Positions 43,413 to 51,265 of a stretch of 64,000 nucleotides of DNA are shown in pieces. The stretch covers positions 1-64,000 of the forward strand of contig CALADI010000011.1 in assembly GCA_937890525.1 (NCBI GenBank), written 5' to 3'. Each line of letters starts with the position of its first letter. Position 1 is the first letter of the stretch. The stretch comes from an uncultured Clostridia bacterium. GTDB lineage: Bacteria; Bacillota; Clostridia; Oscillospirales; Oscillospiraceae. The notes under the pieces are model-generated. The model was given only the letters and a program-made list of their open reading frames with translations. It was not told the DNA's origin and ran no database searches. The position numbers were made by a program, and so were the translations under genes.

Positions 43413-45410
43413 TCAATTTTCCTTCCTAGAGAGCGGGGATACGGTTTGCGGTTCCTTCTCGGCGCGCAGGCACAGATAGGTGACGAAGGCGATCATGGCA
43501 GCCACGGCAGCCAGTCCGGGGAGGAATCCGGCGCCCACAGTTCCTTCGGTGATCAGCGTTCCGATCTGATAGACGGCAAAGGCGATGGTGTAGCCGGTGC
43601 CGAGTTGAAGGGCGATGCCGCCGAACAGCCACTTCCGATCTCGGATCTCGGAGTTCATTGCGCCGATGGCAGCAAAGCAGGGGGGCGTGAACAGATTGAA
43701 CATCAGGCACGCCAGCGCAGCGGCCTTGGTCAGATGGAAGATGGCTGCCACCTGAGGAGCGCCGCCGATGAGGACCTTCTCTTCAATGTCGATGAAGTTG
43801 GTGACGCCATAGCACACCGCAAGGGTGGAAACCACATTCTCCTTGGCGATGAAGCCGGTGATGGCTGCTGCCGCCATCTGCCACACGCCGAAGCCCAGGG
43901 GGATCAGCAGCACAGCAAAGGGGGATGCGATGGATGCCAGAATGGAGGTATGCTCCATCCCCTCGGCAACCACTTGGAAATTCCAGTCGAAGCTCTGCAT
44001 GATCTGCACGGCGGTGCTGCACAGCAGGATGATGGTGCCTGCCTTAACGATGTAAGCCCAGCCGCGGCTGCACATGGAGCCGAAGGCGCGCTTCAGAGAG
44101 GGAAGCTTGTATTCCGGCAGCTCCATGATGAAGAAGGAGCGGCGGCCGGAATAGCCGGAGATCCGGTTGACCAGCAGGGCACCCAGGAAAATAAGCAGGA
44201 TGCCGACGAAGTACATCAGCGTGCCCACCCACGAAGCGTCCGAGAAGAAAACACCGGCAAACAGGGCGATGACCGGCAGCTTTGCGCCGCAGGGCATGAA
44301 GGGGGTGAGCATAGCAGTGGCTCTGCGCTCCTGCTCGCTGCGGATGGTGCGGCAGGCCATAATGCCGGGGATGGCGCAGCCGGTGCCGATGATGAAGGGG
44401 ATCACGGACTTGCCGGACAGCCGCACCTTCTTGAAAATGGGATCCAGCACCACGCTGACCCGCGCCATATATCCGCAGTCCTCCAGCAAGGCGATGAGGA
44501 AGTACATCACCATCACCAGCGGCAGGAATCCGATGACTGCGCTGACACCGCCGATAACGCCGTCGATCAGCAGCGCCTGAAGCAGAGGGGACGCCCCTTC
44601 GGTGAGATTGGCGACCCAGCCCTGAAACACCTCGATCCATCCCACCAGAGTGTCTGCCAGCCACGGACCAAGGCTGGACTGGGAGATGTCAAAGACCAGA
44701 AACATGACCACGGCGAAGATGGGGATGCCCAGCCAACGGTTGGTCAGCACATCGTCCAGCTTATCCTGCCATGTCCGTTCACGGGTCAGCACCTTGCGCT
44801 CTTCTACCTGACGGACGATCTGATCCACAAATTCAAACCGGGCTTTGTCGGCTTGTTTCACCGCCTGCCGGTCGGAGCTGTCCAGATCGCCTTGGCGGTA
44901 GGGCGGGGTCTGAGTGGTGCCGCGGAGTTCTGCGGCGGTGCGAACCAATGCCTCCAGTCCGGAGGAAGTGGTGGAGATGGTCTGGATGACCGGGCATCCC
45001 AGCAGCTTGGACAGCTTCTCGGGATCGATCCGGGTCTGCCGCTTCTGATTGATGTCGGATTTGTTCAGCGCCACCACCATGGGAATGCCCAGTTCCAGAA
45101 GTTGGGTGGTGAAGAAGAGACTTCGGCTCAGATTGGTGGCATCCACAATGTTGATGATCACATCGGGGTGCTCGCCGGACACATAGGCGCTGGTGATGCT
45201 CTCCTCTGATGTAAAAGGGGACATGGAGTAGGCGCCGGGCAGATCCACGGCGATCAGATCCTCACCTTCGTAAAAATGCTTTTTAATGGGATGCTCTTTC
45301 TTTTCCACGGTGACACCGGCCCAGTTGCCCACACGCTCATTTCTGCCGGTGAGGGCGTTGTACATGGTGGTTTTTCCGCTGTTGGGATTGCCGGCCAAGG
45401 CAATTCTCAT
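43413..45410 (-). CDS. feoB: Ferrous iron transporter B
   Basis: 665 aa. N-terminal G domain: G1 GNPNSGKTT (residues 7-15), G2 region GNWAGVTVEKKE, G3 DLPGAYS, G4 NKSD. The C-terminal membrane domain has two Gate repeats (PLVMVMYFLIALLEDCGYMARVS, FIIGTGCAIPGIMACRTIR, GAKLPVIALFAG). It imports Fe(II) under anaerobic conditions. ATG 45410 follows AGGAGG. No feoA lies on either side. The ~190-nt upstream region holds a consensus promoter and two GTTAR-N6-CTAAC sites. Confidence 0.95.
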   Translation of the reverse strand: MRIALAGNPNSGKTTMYNALTGRNERVGNWAGVTVEKKEHPIKKHFYEGEDLIAVDLPGAYSMSPFTSEESITSAYVSGEHPDVIINIVDATNLSRSLFFTTQLLELGIPMVVALNKSDINQKRQTRIDPEKLSKLLGCPVIQTISTTSSGLEALVRTAAELRGTTQTPPYRQGDLDSSDRQAVKQADKARFEFVDQIVRQVEERKVLTRERTWQDKLDDVLTNRWLGIPIFAVVMFLVFDISQSSLGPWLADTLVGWIEVFQGWVANLTEGASPLLQALLIDGVIGGVSAVIGFLPLVMVMYFLIALLEDCGYMARVSVVLDPIFKKVRLSGKSVIPFIIGTGCAIPGIMACRTIRSEQERRATAMLTPFMPCGAKLPVIALFAGVFFSDASWVGTLMYFVGILLIFLGALLVNRISGYSGRRSFFIMELPEYKLPSLKRAFGSMCSRGWAYIVKAGTIILLCSTAVQIMQSFDWNFQVVAEGMEHTSILASIASPFAVLLIPLGFGVWQMAAAAITGFIAKENVVSTLAVCYGVTNFIDIEEKVLIGGAPQVAAIFHLTKAAALACLMFNLFTPPCFAAIGAMNSEIRDRKWLFGGIALQLGTGYTIAFAVYQIGTLITEGTVGAGFLPGLAAVAAMIAFVTYLCLRAEKEPQTVSPLSRKEN

Positions 45411-45466
45411 ATGGGATTCCTCCTCTTTCTCCGAATTTCCCACCGGCACGATCCGGCGGGACAGAA

Positions 45467-45482
45467 GTTAAATAAGACTAAC
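45467..45482. promoter_or_regulatory. Second metal-regulator-like site in feoB leader
   Basis: GTTAA-ATAAGA-CTAAC, one mismatch from the GTTAG-N6-CTAAC pattern, about 57 bp before the feoB ATG. Confidence 0.45.
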
Positions 45483-45553
45483 CACTGTGGGAAGAAAAGC
45501 GCCTGCCTGCGGGCGGATAGAACCGCCGGGGACAAGCGTTGCTTCCACAGTTA

Positions 45554-45569
45554 GTTAGCAAAAACTAAC
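45554..45569. promoter_or_regulatory. GTTAG-N6-CTAAC operator at feoB +1
   Basis: GTTAG-CAAAAA-CTAAC placed at the predicted start of transcription, directly after the -10 box. Confidence 0.65.
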
Positions 45570-45576
45570 CATCAGC

Positions 45577-45605
45577 ATGATACCACAGCAGCCACCCGTT
45601 GTCAA
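45577..45605 (-). promoter_or_regulatory. feoB promoter
   Basis: Minus-strand TTGACA (45605-45600), 17-bp spacer, TATCAT (45582-45577). Confidence 0.85.
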
Positions 45606-45623
45606 GTGCGATCCGAAGAAAAA

Positions 45624-45652
45624 AGAGGAGATCCCGGTGTGGGATCTCCTCT
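45624..45652 (-). terminator. Terminator of the CooC-dehydratase operon
   Basis: AGAGGAGATCCC/GGGATCTCCTCT stem; T-rich tail on the minus strand. It lies 11 bp past the last stop. Confidence 0.88.
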
Positions 45653-45662
45653 GAGGGGATTT

Positions 45663-47945
45663 TTAGATAGTCTGAGACAGGCGGAAAGCTGCCCGGTTGG
45701 CTTCCAGAACTCTTCCCCCGGCGAAACTATCACCGATGTTGTAGATCTCGGGTGCGGCATTGCTCTGGAGTGCCTGCACATACAGCCCGTCGTCGGGACG
45801 GCCGCCCATAGCCAGCACGATCAAGTCGGCATCGATGGTGAAGTCCTGCGTCTCCGGCCCAAGCTTCTTTGCCATGGGGTTGGCGATGTTCTCAGGCAGG
45901 AGGGGCTGCCATGTGTTGTAGGGGTTGGGCACGCCCTTGGACACATTGCGGTTGTAGTGGACTTTGCCCGGCTCGAAAGAGGTGACCCGGGCGCAGTTGA
46001 TCAACTCCACTTCGTTTTTCATGTAGTGCAGCAGATGCCCCCGGTTGGCGGTGCACACACCCTCCATGAAGTTGGACATCATCTCAATGACGGAGACTTC
46101 TCTGCCGTATTCATAGCGGAGCCAGTAGGCCGTCTCGCAGCCCACCACGCCGCCGCCGCAGACCACGATCTTCTTGGCGTCGCCCATCAGACTGGGATCT
46201 GCCAGCAGATCCACCGCCTGCACATATTTCACCCGATCCAGACCGGGGATGGGGGGACAGGCATTCTTAGTGCCCATGGCAAAGACGATGGTATCGTAGT
46301 GCTGCCCGGCAAGATATTCCTGATCCACAGGAGTGTTCATCTTCAGGGTGAAGTTGGGCAGTTTTTGAGCCTGCTCCACCTGATGCTCCAGCCATGTCAG
46401 ATAGTTGGCAATGTCAAATTTGATGGCGGGGACGCTGCCGGGGACGATCCTGCCGCCCAGCCTGCCGCTGCGCTCCAGCAGCTCCACGGAGTGCCCCCGC
46501 TTGGCGGCATTCACCGCAAAGACGATGCCTGCCGGGCCGCCGCCCACCACGCCGATGCGCTTGGGGGAATCGGTCTTGCCGGGGGATTCCGGGATCACAT
46601 CCTCAAAACCGGTGCGGGCATTGACGGCGCATTGGATGTGACCGCCCTCCACAAATTCGTTGACGCAGCCCTCCTGACAGCCGATGCAGGGGCAGATCTG
46701 ATCCACTGCTCCGGCGAATGCTTTGTTGCACCAGTCGGGATCCGCCAGCAGCGGACGCCCCAGCATGACCATGTCGCAGTATCCGTCCCGGATGGCGTGC
46801 TCTGCCACATCCGGGTAGCCCAGTTTGCCCACGGCAACGATGGGTACGGGAAGCCCTGCGTTGGACTTGATGCCCTTGGCGGCGAAATGATCCTTGGCGA
46901 TCTTTGCTACATCCAAGAAGCAGCCTGCGGGCATACCTGCCGGGGGATGGGGCAGCCACCAGTTGTCATAACACCCGATGTCCACATCAAACAGATCCAC
47001 GCCTGCCTTCACCAGATTTTCCATGTATTCCAGCGTTTCGGCGATGCTGCGGCCGTTTTGGAACTTCTTCAGGGAGGGTACGGCGTTCATGCCCGCTTCG
47101 CCGTAGGTCTCGTTCAGCGCCAGAGACAGGTCGATGCGGTACATGATGGGGTAGTTGGGGCCTACCCGGCGGCGGATCTCCCGGATCATGTCGATGCCGA
47201 AGCGCTGCCAGTCGGCGTATTTGCCCAGCTTGCGGTGATTGAAGGCCCGGTTGGTCATCTGCTCCAGCAGATAGCCCTCGTGACCGTGGAGGTACACGCC
47301 GTCGATGAGACAGGCCTTGGCATCGGCGGCGGCCTGACCGGCATTCTTGATGATCTTGGTCAGGCTGTGGTCGGTCAGACGCAGACAGGGCAGCTCGGGA
47401 ATGTAGAAGTTGGGATTGAAGGAAGCGGACACCGGGAACTTATGCCGCTGCACCACGCAGGTGGGAGGGCCCACCCGCCCCAGACCGGGGGTGAGCTGGA
47501 TGAAGAACCGGGAGCCGTAGGCATGGCACCCTTGCGCCAGATCCCGCCAGCCGGACATCAGCGTCCGGGAGGGGCTGATCCGGGGCATCATGACCTTTCC
47601 TGCGGTCTCCTGCACGGTGTTGTCGATCTTGTCGCTGATGGGCACCAGTCCCGAGGTGAGCAGACCCACCCCGCCCTTGGCCCGGGCGAGGAAATACTGG
47701 ATCATTTTCTCATTGGGACGGCCGTGTTCCTCAGCCATCATCAGGTTGCCCATAGGCGCCATGACCACCCGGTTCTTGATGGTGAGCCGGTTCACCCGAA
47801 TGGGGGAAAAGATGGAGGTGTAGGGATACAGCTCCCGGGTCATTTTTGCGGCATTGCCTGCTTTGTTTTTGCACCCGTCCTGAAACCAGTTGCCGAAGCT
47901 GTCGCACAGCGACTGGATCTGGGGGTCAGTTCTGAATGTTTTCAA
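45663..47945 (-). CDS. Enoate-reductase-type FMN/FAD/[4Fe-4S] oxidoreductase
   Basis: 760 aa. After a ~55-residue N-terminal extension comes an Old Yellow Enzyme barrel (FSPIRVNRLTIKNRVVMAPMGN...), then a Cys cluster CIGCQEGC plus a Cys 12 residues on (C-X2-C-X3-C-X11-C), then an FAD/NAD domain (GVVGGGPAGIVFAVNAAKRGH, VVCGGGVVGCETAYWL). This is the plan of 2-enoate reductases, BaiCD/BaiH and FldZ, which reduce C=C bonds with NADH. The start is TTG at 47945, with GGAGG 9 nt before it. Last gene of a seven-gene operon; it may reduce the product of the dehydratase-like enzyme. Confidence 0.85.
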   Translation of the reverse strand: MKTFRTDPQIQSLCDSFGNWFQDGCKNKAGNAAKMTRELYPYTSIFSPIRVNRLTIKNRVVMAPMGNLMMAEEHGRPNEKMIQYFLARAKGGVGLLTSGLVPISDKIDNTVQETAGKVMMPRISPSRTLMSGWRDLAQGCHAYGSRFFIQLTPGLGRVGPPTCVVQRHKFPVSASFNPNFYIPELPCLRLTDHSLTKIIKNAGQAAADAKACLIDGVYLHGHEGYLLEQMTNRAFNHRKLGKYADWQRFGIDMIREIRRRVGPNYPIMYRIDLSLALNETYGEAGMNAVPSLKKFQNGRSIAETLEYMENLVKAGVDLFDVDIGCYDNWWLPHPPAGMPAGCFLDVAKIAKDHFAAKGIKSNAGLPVPIVAVGKLGYPDVAEHAIRDGYCDMVMLGRPLLADPDWCNKAFAGAVDQICPCIGCQEGCVNEFVEGGHIQCAVNARTGFEDVIPESPGKTDSPKRIGVVGGGPAGIVFAVNAAKRGHSVELLERSGRLGGRIVPGSVPAIKFDIANYLTWLEHQVEQAQKLPNFTLKMNTPVDQEYLAGQHYDTIVFAMGTKNACPPIPGLDRVKYVQAVDLLADPSLMGDAKKIVVCGGGVVGCETAYWLRYEYGREVSVIEMMSNFMEGVCTANRGHLLHYMKNEVELINCARVTSFEPGKVHYNRNVSKGVPNPYNTWQPLLPENIANPMAKKLGPETQDFTIDADLIVLAMGGRPDDGLYVQALQSNAAPEIYNIGDSFAGGRVLEANRAAFRLSQTI

Positions 47946-47967
47946 GGTGGGATCCCTCCGTTTTTGC

Positions 47968-48690
47968 TTATTGGTTTTTGTCGATCTGGGATTGGTGCAG
48001 CAGCTTGATGCCCTCCACCTCGTCGCAGACGATCTTCCACTCACAGGCCTTGCAGTCCATCTTCAGATCCGCCAAGGCCCGGTTCAGCGCCCGGAACACC
48101 TGATTGGACAGGGTGCCCAGATGATCCAGCTCCCGGTAATCCATATCGGGTAGGGTCACGAAGATCATTCGCACCCCAGTCACATGGGGGTTCTTGTGAA
48201 ATTCTTGAATGTACATGCTGCCCACTTGGGCAAAGCTCAGATGCTTGGCGGCTGCGGCTTTGGACACACGCACCTGCTCCCGGTTGCTCAGGGCGCAGGT
48301 GCGCACCATGTAGCCGCAGGGGAACACATCGTATTTGCGCAGACCGATGTTCTCCAAGATCCCGTAGGCGCCCTGCTCCCCCTGAAACTCGATGTCATCG
48401 GTGCGGATGACGGCAAACCGGGCAAAGGGGCAATCCCCGCGGATCTGGGGCAGGTCGCTGCCGTATACCCGGATCTCATCGCAGGGAACCAGTTCTTCGC
48501 TCTGGGTGTACAGCACGCCGGATGCACTGGGGAAACTGCCGCCCCCCAGCTCAAAGGCAGTCTCCCGGCCGAGGATCAGCTCACTGCGTTTGCCCGTGTA
48601 GGGAGCGGTGTCCTCCTCCGGGGAAAACCGCAGACATTCTGACGGCAGCAGCCGGTAGGTGCGCCGTATCAAATCATCAAATAGTTCCAT
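47968..48690 (-). CDS. Acetyl-CoA synthase beta-subunit-like protein without the A-cluster domain
   Basis: 240 aa. Text such as FELGGGSFPSASGVLYT, DEIRVYGSDLPQ, and RVSKAAAAKHLSFAQVGSMYIQEFHK...VTGVRMIFVT is like the middle domain of CO-dehydrogenase/acetyl-CoA synthase beta subunits. The N-terminal and Ni-binding C-terminal domains are missing; instead it ends with a small motif CKACEWKIVC. It might bind CoA or a corrinoid/Fe-S partner. ATG 48690 overlaps the previous stop (TGATG). The function is not known to me; the resemblance is judged by eye. Confidence 0.5.
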   Translation of the reverse strand: MELFDDLIRRTYRLLPSECLRFSPEEDTAPYTGKRSELILGRETAFELGGGSFPSASGVLYTQSEELVPCDEIRVYGSDLPQIRGDCPFARFAVIRTDDIEFQGEQGAYGILENIGLRKYDVFPCGYMVRTCALSNREQVRVSKAAAAKHLSFAQVGSMYIQEFHKNPHVTGVRMIFVTLPDMDYRELDHLGTLSNQVFRALNRALADLKMDCKACEWKIVCDEVEGIKLLHQSQIDKNQ

Positions 48691-48845
48691 CACAGCTTCG
48701 TCTCAATGTGCTTGCTGTCGTGGTATTTCAGCAGAGCGTCATAGATCTTCTCTACCAGCTTCAGATCCGCGTTGGTCATGTAGACCAGAAAGAGCAGACC
48801 GAACAGCCCGGCGATCACCAGCAAAACGATCCAATACCATGCCAT
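48690..48845 (-). CDS. 51-aa single-pass membrane peptide in the dehydratase operon
   Basis: MAWYWIVLLVIAGLFGLLFLVYM forms one transmembrane helix; the C-terminal 28 residues are charged (NADLKLVEKIYDALLKYHD...). GAGGAGGG lies 7 nt before ATG 48845, and its stop overlaps the next start, so it is a real, coupled gene. No family recognised. It may tether the soluble enzyme system to the membrane. Confidence 0.7.
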   Translation of the reverse strand: MAWYWIVLLVIAGLFGLLFLVYMTNADLKLVEKIYDALLKYHDSKHIETKL

Positions 48846-48858
48846 TGTCGATCCCTCC

Positions 48859-49656
48859 TCAGTCCAGATCCATGCCCTTCTGGCGGGCATACTCCGCAGC
48901 GCCCAGAGCGCCCATGAGCTGGGGATCGGTGTTCAGCTCCACCACCTTGATCCGCAGCACATTCTCAATGGCCTGCTTCAGACCGGCGTTCTTGGCGCAG
49001 CCGCCGGTGAGGGTCACCTGATCCCGGGCGCCGGCTTTCTTCGCCATGACGAAGCAGCGCTTGGCAACGGCCTGCTGGATGCCTGCGGCGATCTCGTCTC
49101 TGGGTTTTCCTTCGCCCACCAAGGTGATGACCTCGGACTCGGCAAACACGGTGCATTGGGCGGTAATGGGGATGACATTTTTCGCCGTGAGAGAAAGCTG
49201 GGAGAATTCATCCAGCGTACACTCAAAGGCGTTCGCCATGGCCTCGAAGAACCGTCCGGTGCCGGCGGCACACTTGTCATTCATGGCGAAGGTCTTGACC
49301 GTGCCGTCGGAGTCGATGGCGATGCCCTTGACATCCTGACCGCCAATGTCGATGATGGCCTTCACATCCGGGTTGGTCACATGCACGCCCATGGCGTGGC
49401 AGGAGATCTCGGAGATGTTCTCCTGCGCCTGAGGGACTTTGTTCCGCCCGTAGCCGGTGCCCACCAGATAGGCGAGGTCTGCGATATCCTTCAGACCTTC
49501 CACCTGAGCGATGGTCTGCTCCAGCGCATCCCGGGCGCTGATCTCGGCGTTGATCTTGCTGCGAATGGTGGTATGTGCCACGATCTTGCCGCTTTCGTCA
49601 ATGATCACGCATTTGGTGTAGGTCGAGCCTACATCACATCCGCCAAAATATTTCAT
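48859..49656 (-). CDS. 2-hydroxyacyl-CoA dehydratase activator (BadF/BadG/HgdC-type ATPase)
   Basis: A 265-aa ASKHA-fold ATPase. The ATP sites are DVGSTYTKCV and DIGGQDVKGI; the bridging [4Fe-4S] ligands are Cys129 (NDKCAAGTGRF) and Cys168 (TAQCTVFAESE), nearly identical in position to HgdC (Cys127/166). It is a homodimeric ATP-driven one-electron reductant ('archerase') for a double-cubane or dehydratase partner, encoded 39 bp upstream. Confidence 0.92.
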   Translation of the reverse strand: MKYFGGCDVGSTYTKCVIIDESGKIVAHTTIRSKINAEISARDALEQTIAQVEGLKDIADLAYLVGTGYGRNKVPQAQENISEISCHAMGVHVTNPDVKAIIDIGGQDVKGIAIDSDGTVKTFAMNDKCAAGTGRFFEAMANAFECTLDEFSQLSLTAKNVIPITAQCTVFAESEVITLVGEGKPRDEIAAGIQQAVAKRCFVMAKKAGARDQVTLTGGCAKNAGLKQAIENVLRIKVVELNTDPQLMGALGAAEYARQKGMDLD

Positions 49657-49695
49657 GGTTCGTTATCCTTCCTTTCTCGGTCGATGGCATGGGCT

Positions 49696-51264
49696 TTACC
49701 ATGTCAGGGGATCTTCATAGTCCACCAGAGTGGGATCCAAGGGCTCTTCCCGGAACACATTGGTCATGTATTTATTGAAGGCGTCCCGCATGGCCACCCG
49801 GGAAACCGTCCGGGGATCCATCAGATCGTGGGGCACCCACACCAGATGGACGCCGTGCTCCCGCGCCTGATCCTCATACAGACCGTGCAGACAGCCCACA
49901 TTCTTGCAGGAAACATGGTCGTACATGATGACCATGTCCGCATTGAACTTCTTGACCATCTTCCAGCACTCGTCCAGAGAGTTTACATAGCCGCCGTTGG
50001 TGTGGGAACGCATCATCATCCGCTCATAGCTGCTCGCCATGTCGATGAGGGCCTGCTCCTTGTCCCCAATGTGGTACATATGGTAAGAGAGCATACACTC
50101 CATATCCACCAGCGTCTTGACGCCCCAGCAATGCTCTGCCCAGTAGGTGAAGTTGGTGTAGTAGTGGGCAGGGCACGCCCAGACGATGGCACGGTGGCGG
50201 TAGTTCTTCACGCCCTTGGCGGCATCCTCCTCGTAGCCCTTCTTGGCCATTTCCGTGGTCTTGAGCTGGGCTTTGTACAGGTACGGATCCATGCAGCCGG
50301 CGCCTTGGAACTCGTATTCCCGGGTCAGAGACAGCGCCGCACCGCAGACCTGAGGGTAGTCGGTGCAGTTGATGTCCCACTTGTCGATGACGGCTTGGGT
50401 AGAGCGGTTGTAGTCCTCTGCGTTCTTCCAGAAGGCATCCCAGTCCCACTTGACCCCGTAGTTCTTTTCGATGAACGCGATGCACCCCTTGAGATTGTGG
50501 ACGGCAAATTCCTGAACCTCGGGTTCGTTGAACCGCTGGGGCGGGGTGATCTGGTAGATGGGCAGGTGGCGGAAGTATCTGCCCATGAAGGTGGTCTGAC
50601 CGATGGAGCCGTCACAGGGCATGGTGCTGGTGATGTAGGTCTTGCCTAGAATGGGGTAGTCATCCACCACGGCAGCGCCGCACTCGGCGGCGGGCAGGGG
50701 GCAGACATCGGCGGCCATGCCGAATTCCTCGATCCGGTCGATGTAGTACACATTGGCCTGCTGGTCGATCTCACCGGGCATGCCGATGGTCATCATGGCA
50801 ATATCCATCCAATCCAAGGTGGGGAAGCCCCACATGATGTTGGAGGGGGTCATCTCGTCAAACATGACGGTATTCTCCCGCAGTTTCTTGGCCTTCCTGC
50901 TGTTGGGGCGCAGATGCTCATCCCGCTCCAAGATCTTCTTCACATTGATGGTGGCGTTATGGACCAGAGCAAACAGCTCCTCGTGAACATAGCGCAGCTC
51001 CTTGCCCCGCAGACCGATGGTGTGCCGGTCGATCATGTTGGCGGCGGTGAGGTAGGACAGCATCCAGCGGTAGCGCAGCATGGATCTGACCAGCAGGATG
51101 GGGTGTCCGCCCAGCGTCCAGCCGATGAAGCCGTAGCATTTGAGCCATCGTCCGAAGTCATACAGGGTATCTTTGAATCCTTTCCACTCCCGGTGGGTCA
51201 TGACTCGGCTGTCGCTGCGGTAGAGACTGCCCAGCCCCTTTCCGGTTTTGGGATCGTATGCCAT
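49696..51264 (-). CDS. 2-hydroxyacyl-CoA dehydratase-type subunit (HgdB-like), large
   Basis: A 522-aa protein of the HgdB/FldC/BcrB superfamily. C-terminal features such as GGYVNSLDECWKMVKKFNADMVIMYDHVSCKNVGC and the Cys in MPCDGSIG and ADVCPLPAAECG could be Fe-S ligands. It is longer than usual (HgdB is about 380-430 aa) because of an N-terminal ~100 residues with aromatic-rich text (GRWLKCYGFIGWTLGGHPILL). With the other subunit it would catalyse a radical elimination or reduction on an acyl-CoA or other small molecule; the substrate is unknown. Confidence 0.8.
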   Translation of the reverse strand: MAYDPKTGKGLGSLYRSDSRVMTHREWKGFKDTLYDFGRWLKCYGFIGWTLGGHPILLVRSMLRYRWMLSYLTAANMIDRHTIGLRGKELRYVHEELFALVHNATINVKKILERDEHLRPNSRKAKKLRENTVMFDEMTPSNIMWGFPTLDWMDIAMMTIGMPGEIDQQANVYYIDRIEEFGMAADVCPLPAAECGAAVVDDYPILGKTYITSTMPCDGSIGQTTFMGRYFRHLPIYQITPPQRFNEPEVQEFAVHNLKGCIAFIEKNYGVKWDWDAFWKNAEDYNRSTQAVIDKWDINCTDYPQVCGAALSLTREYEFQGAGCMDPYLYKAQLKTTEMAKKGYEEDAAKGVKNYRHRAIVWACPAHYYTNFTYWAEHCWGVKTLVDMECMLSYHMYHIGDKEQALIDMASSYERMMMRSHTNGGYVNSLDECWKMVKKFNADMVIMYDHVSCKNVGCLHGLYEDQAREHGVHLVWVPHDLMDPRTVSRVAMRDAFNKYMTNVFREEPLDPTLVDYEDPLTW

Positions 51265-51265
51265 A

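Noticed and set aside
45606..48008. 800-residue plus-strand frame
   Set aside because: Antisense to the enoate reductase, whose flavin and Fe-S motifs are unmistakable.
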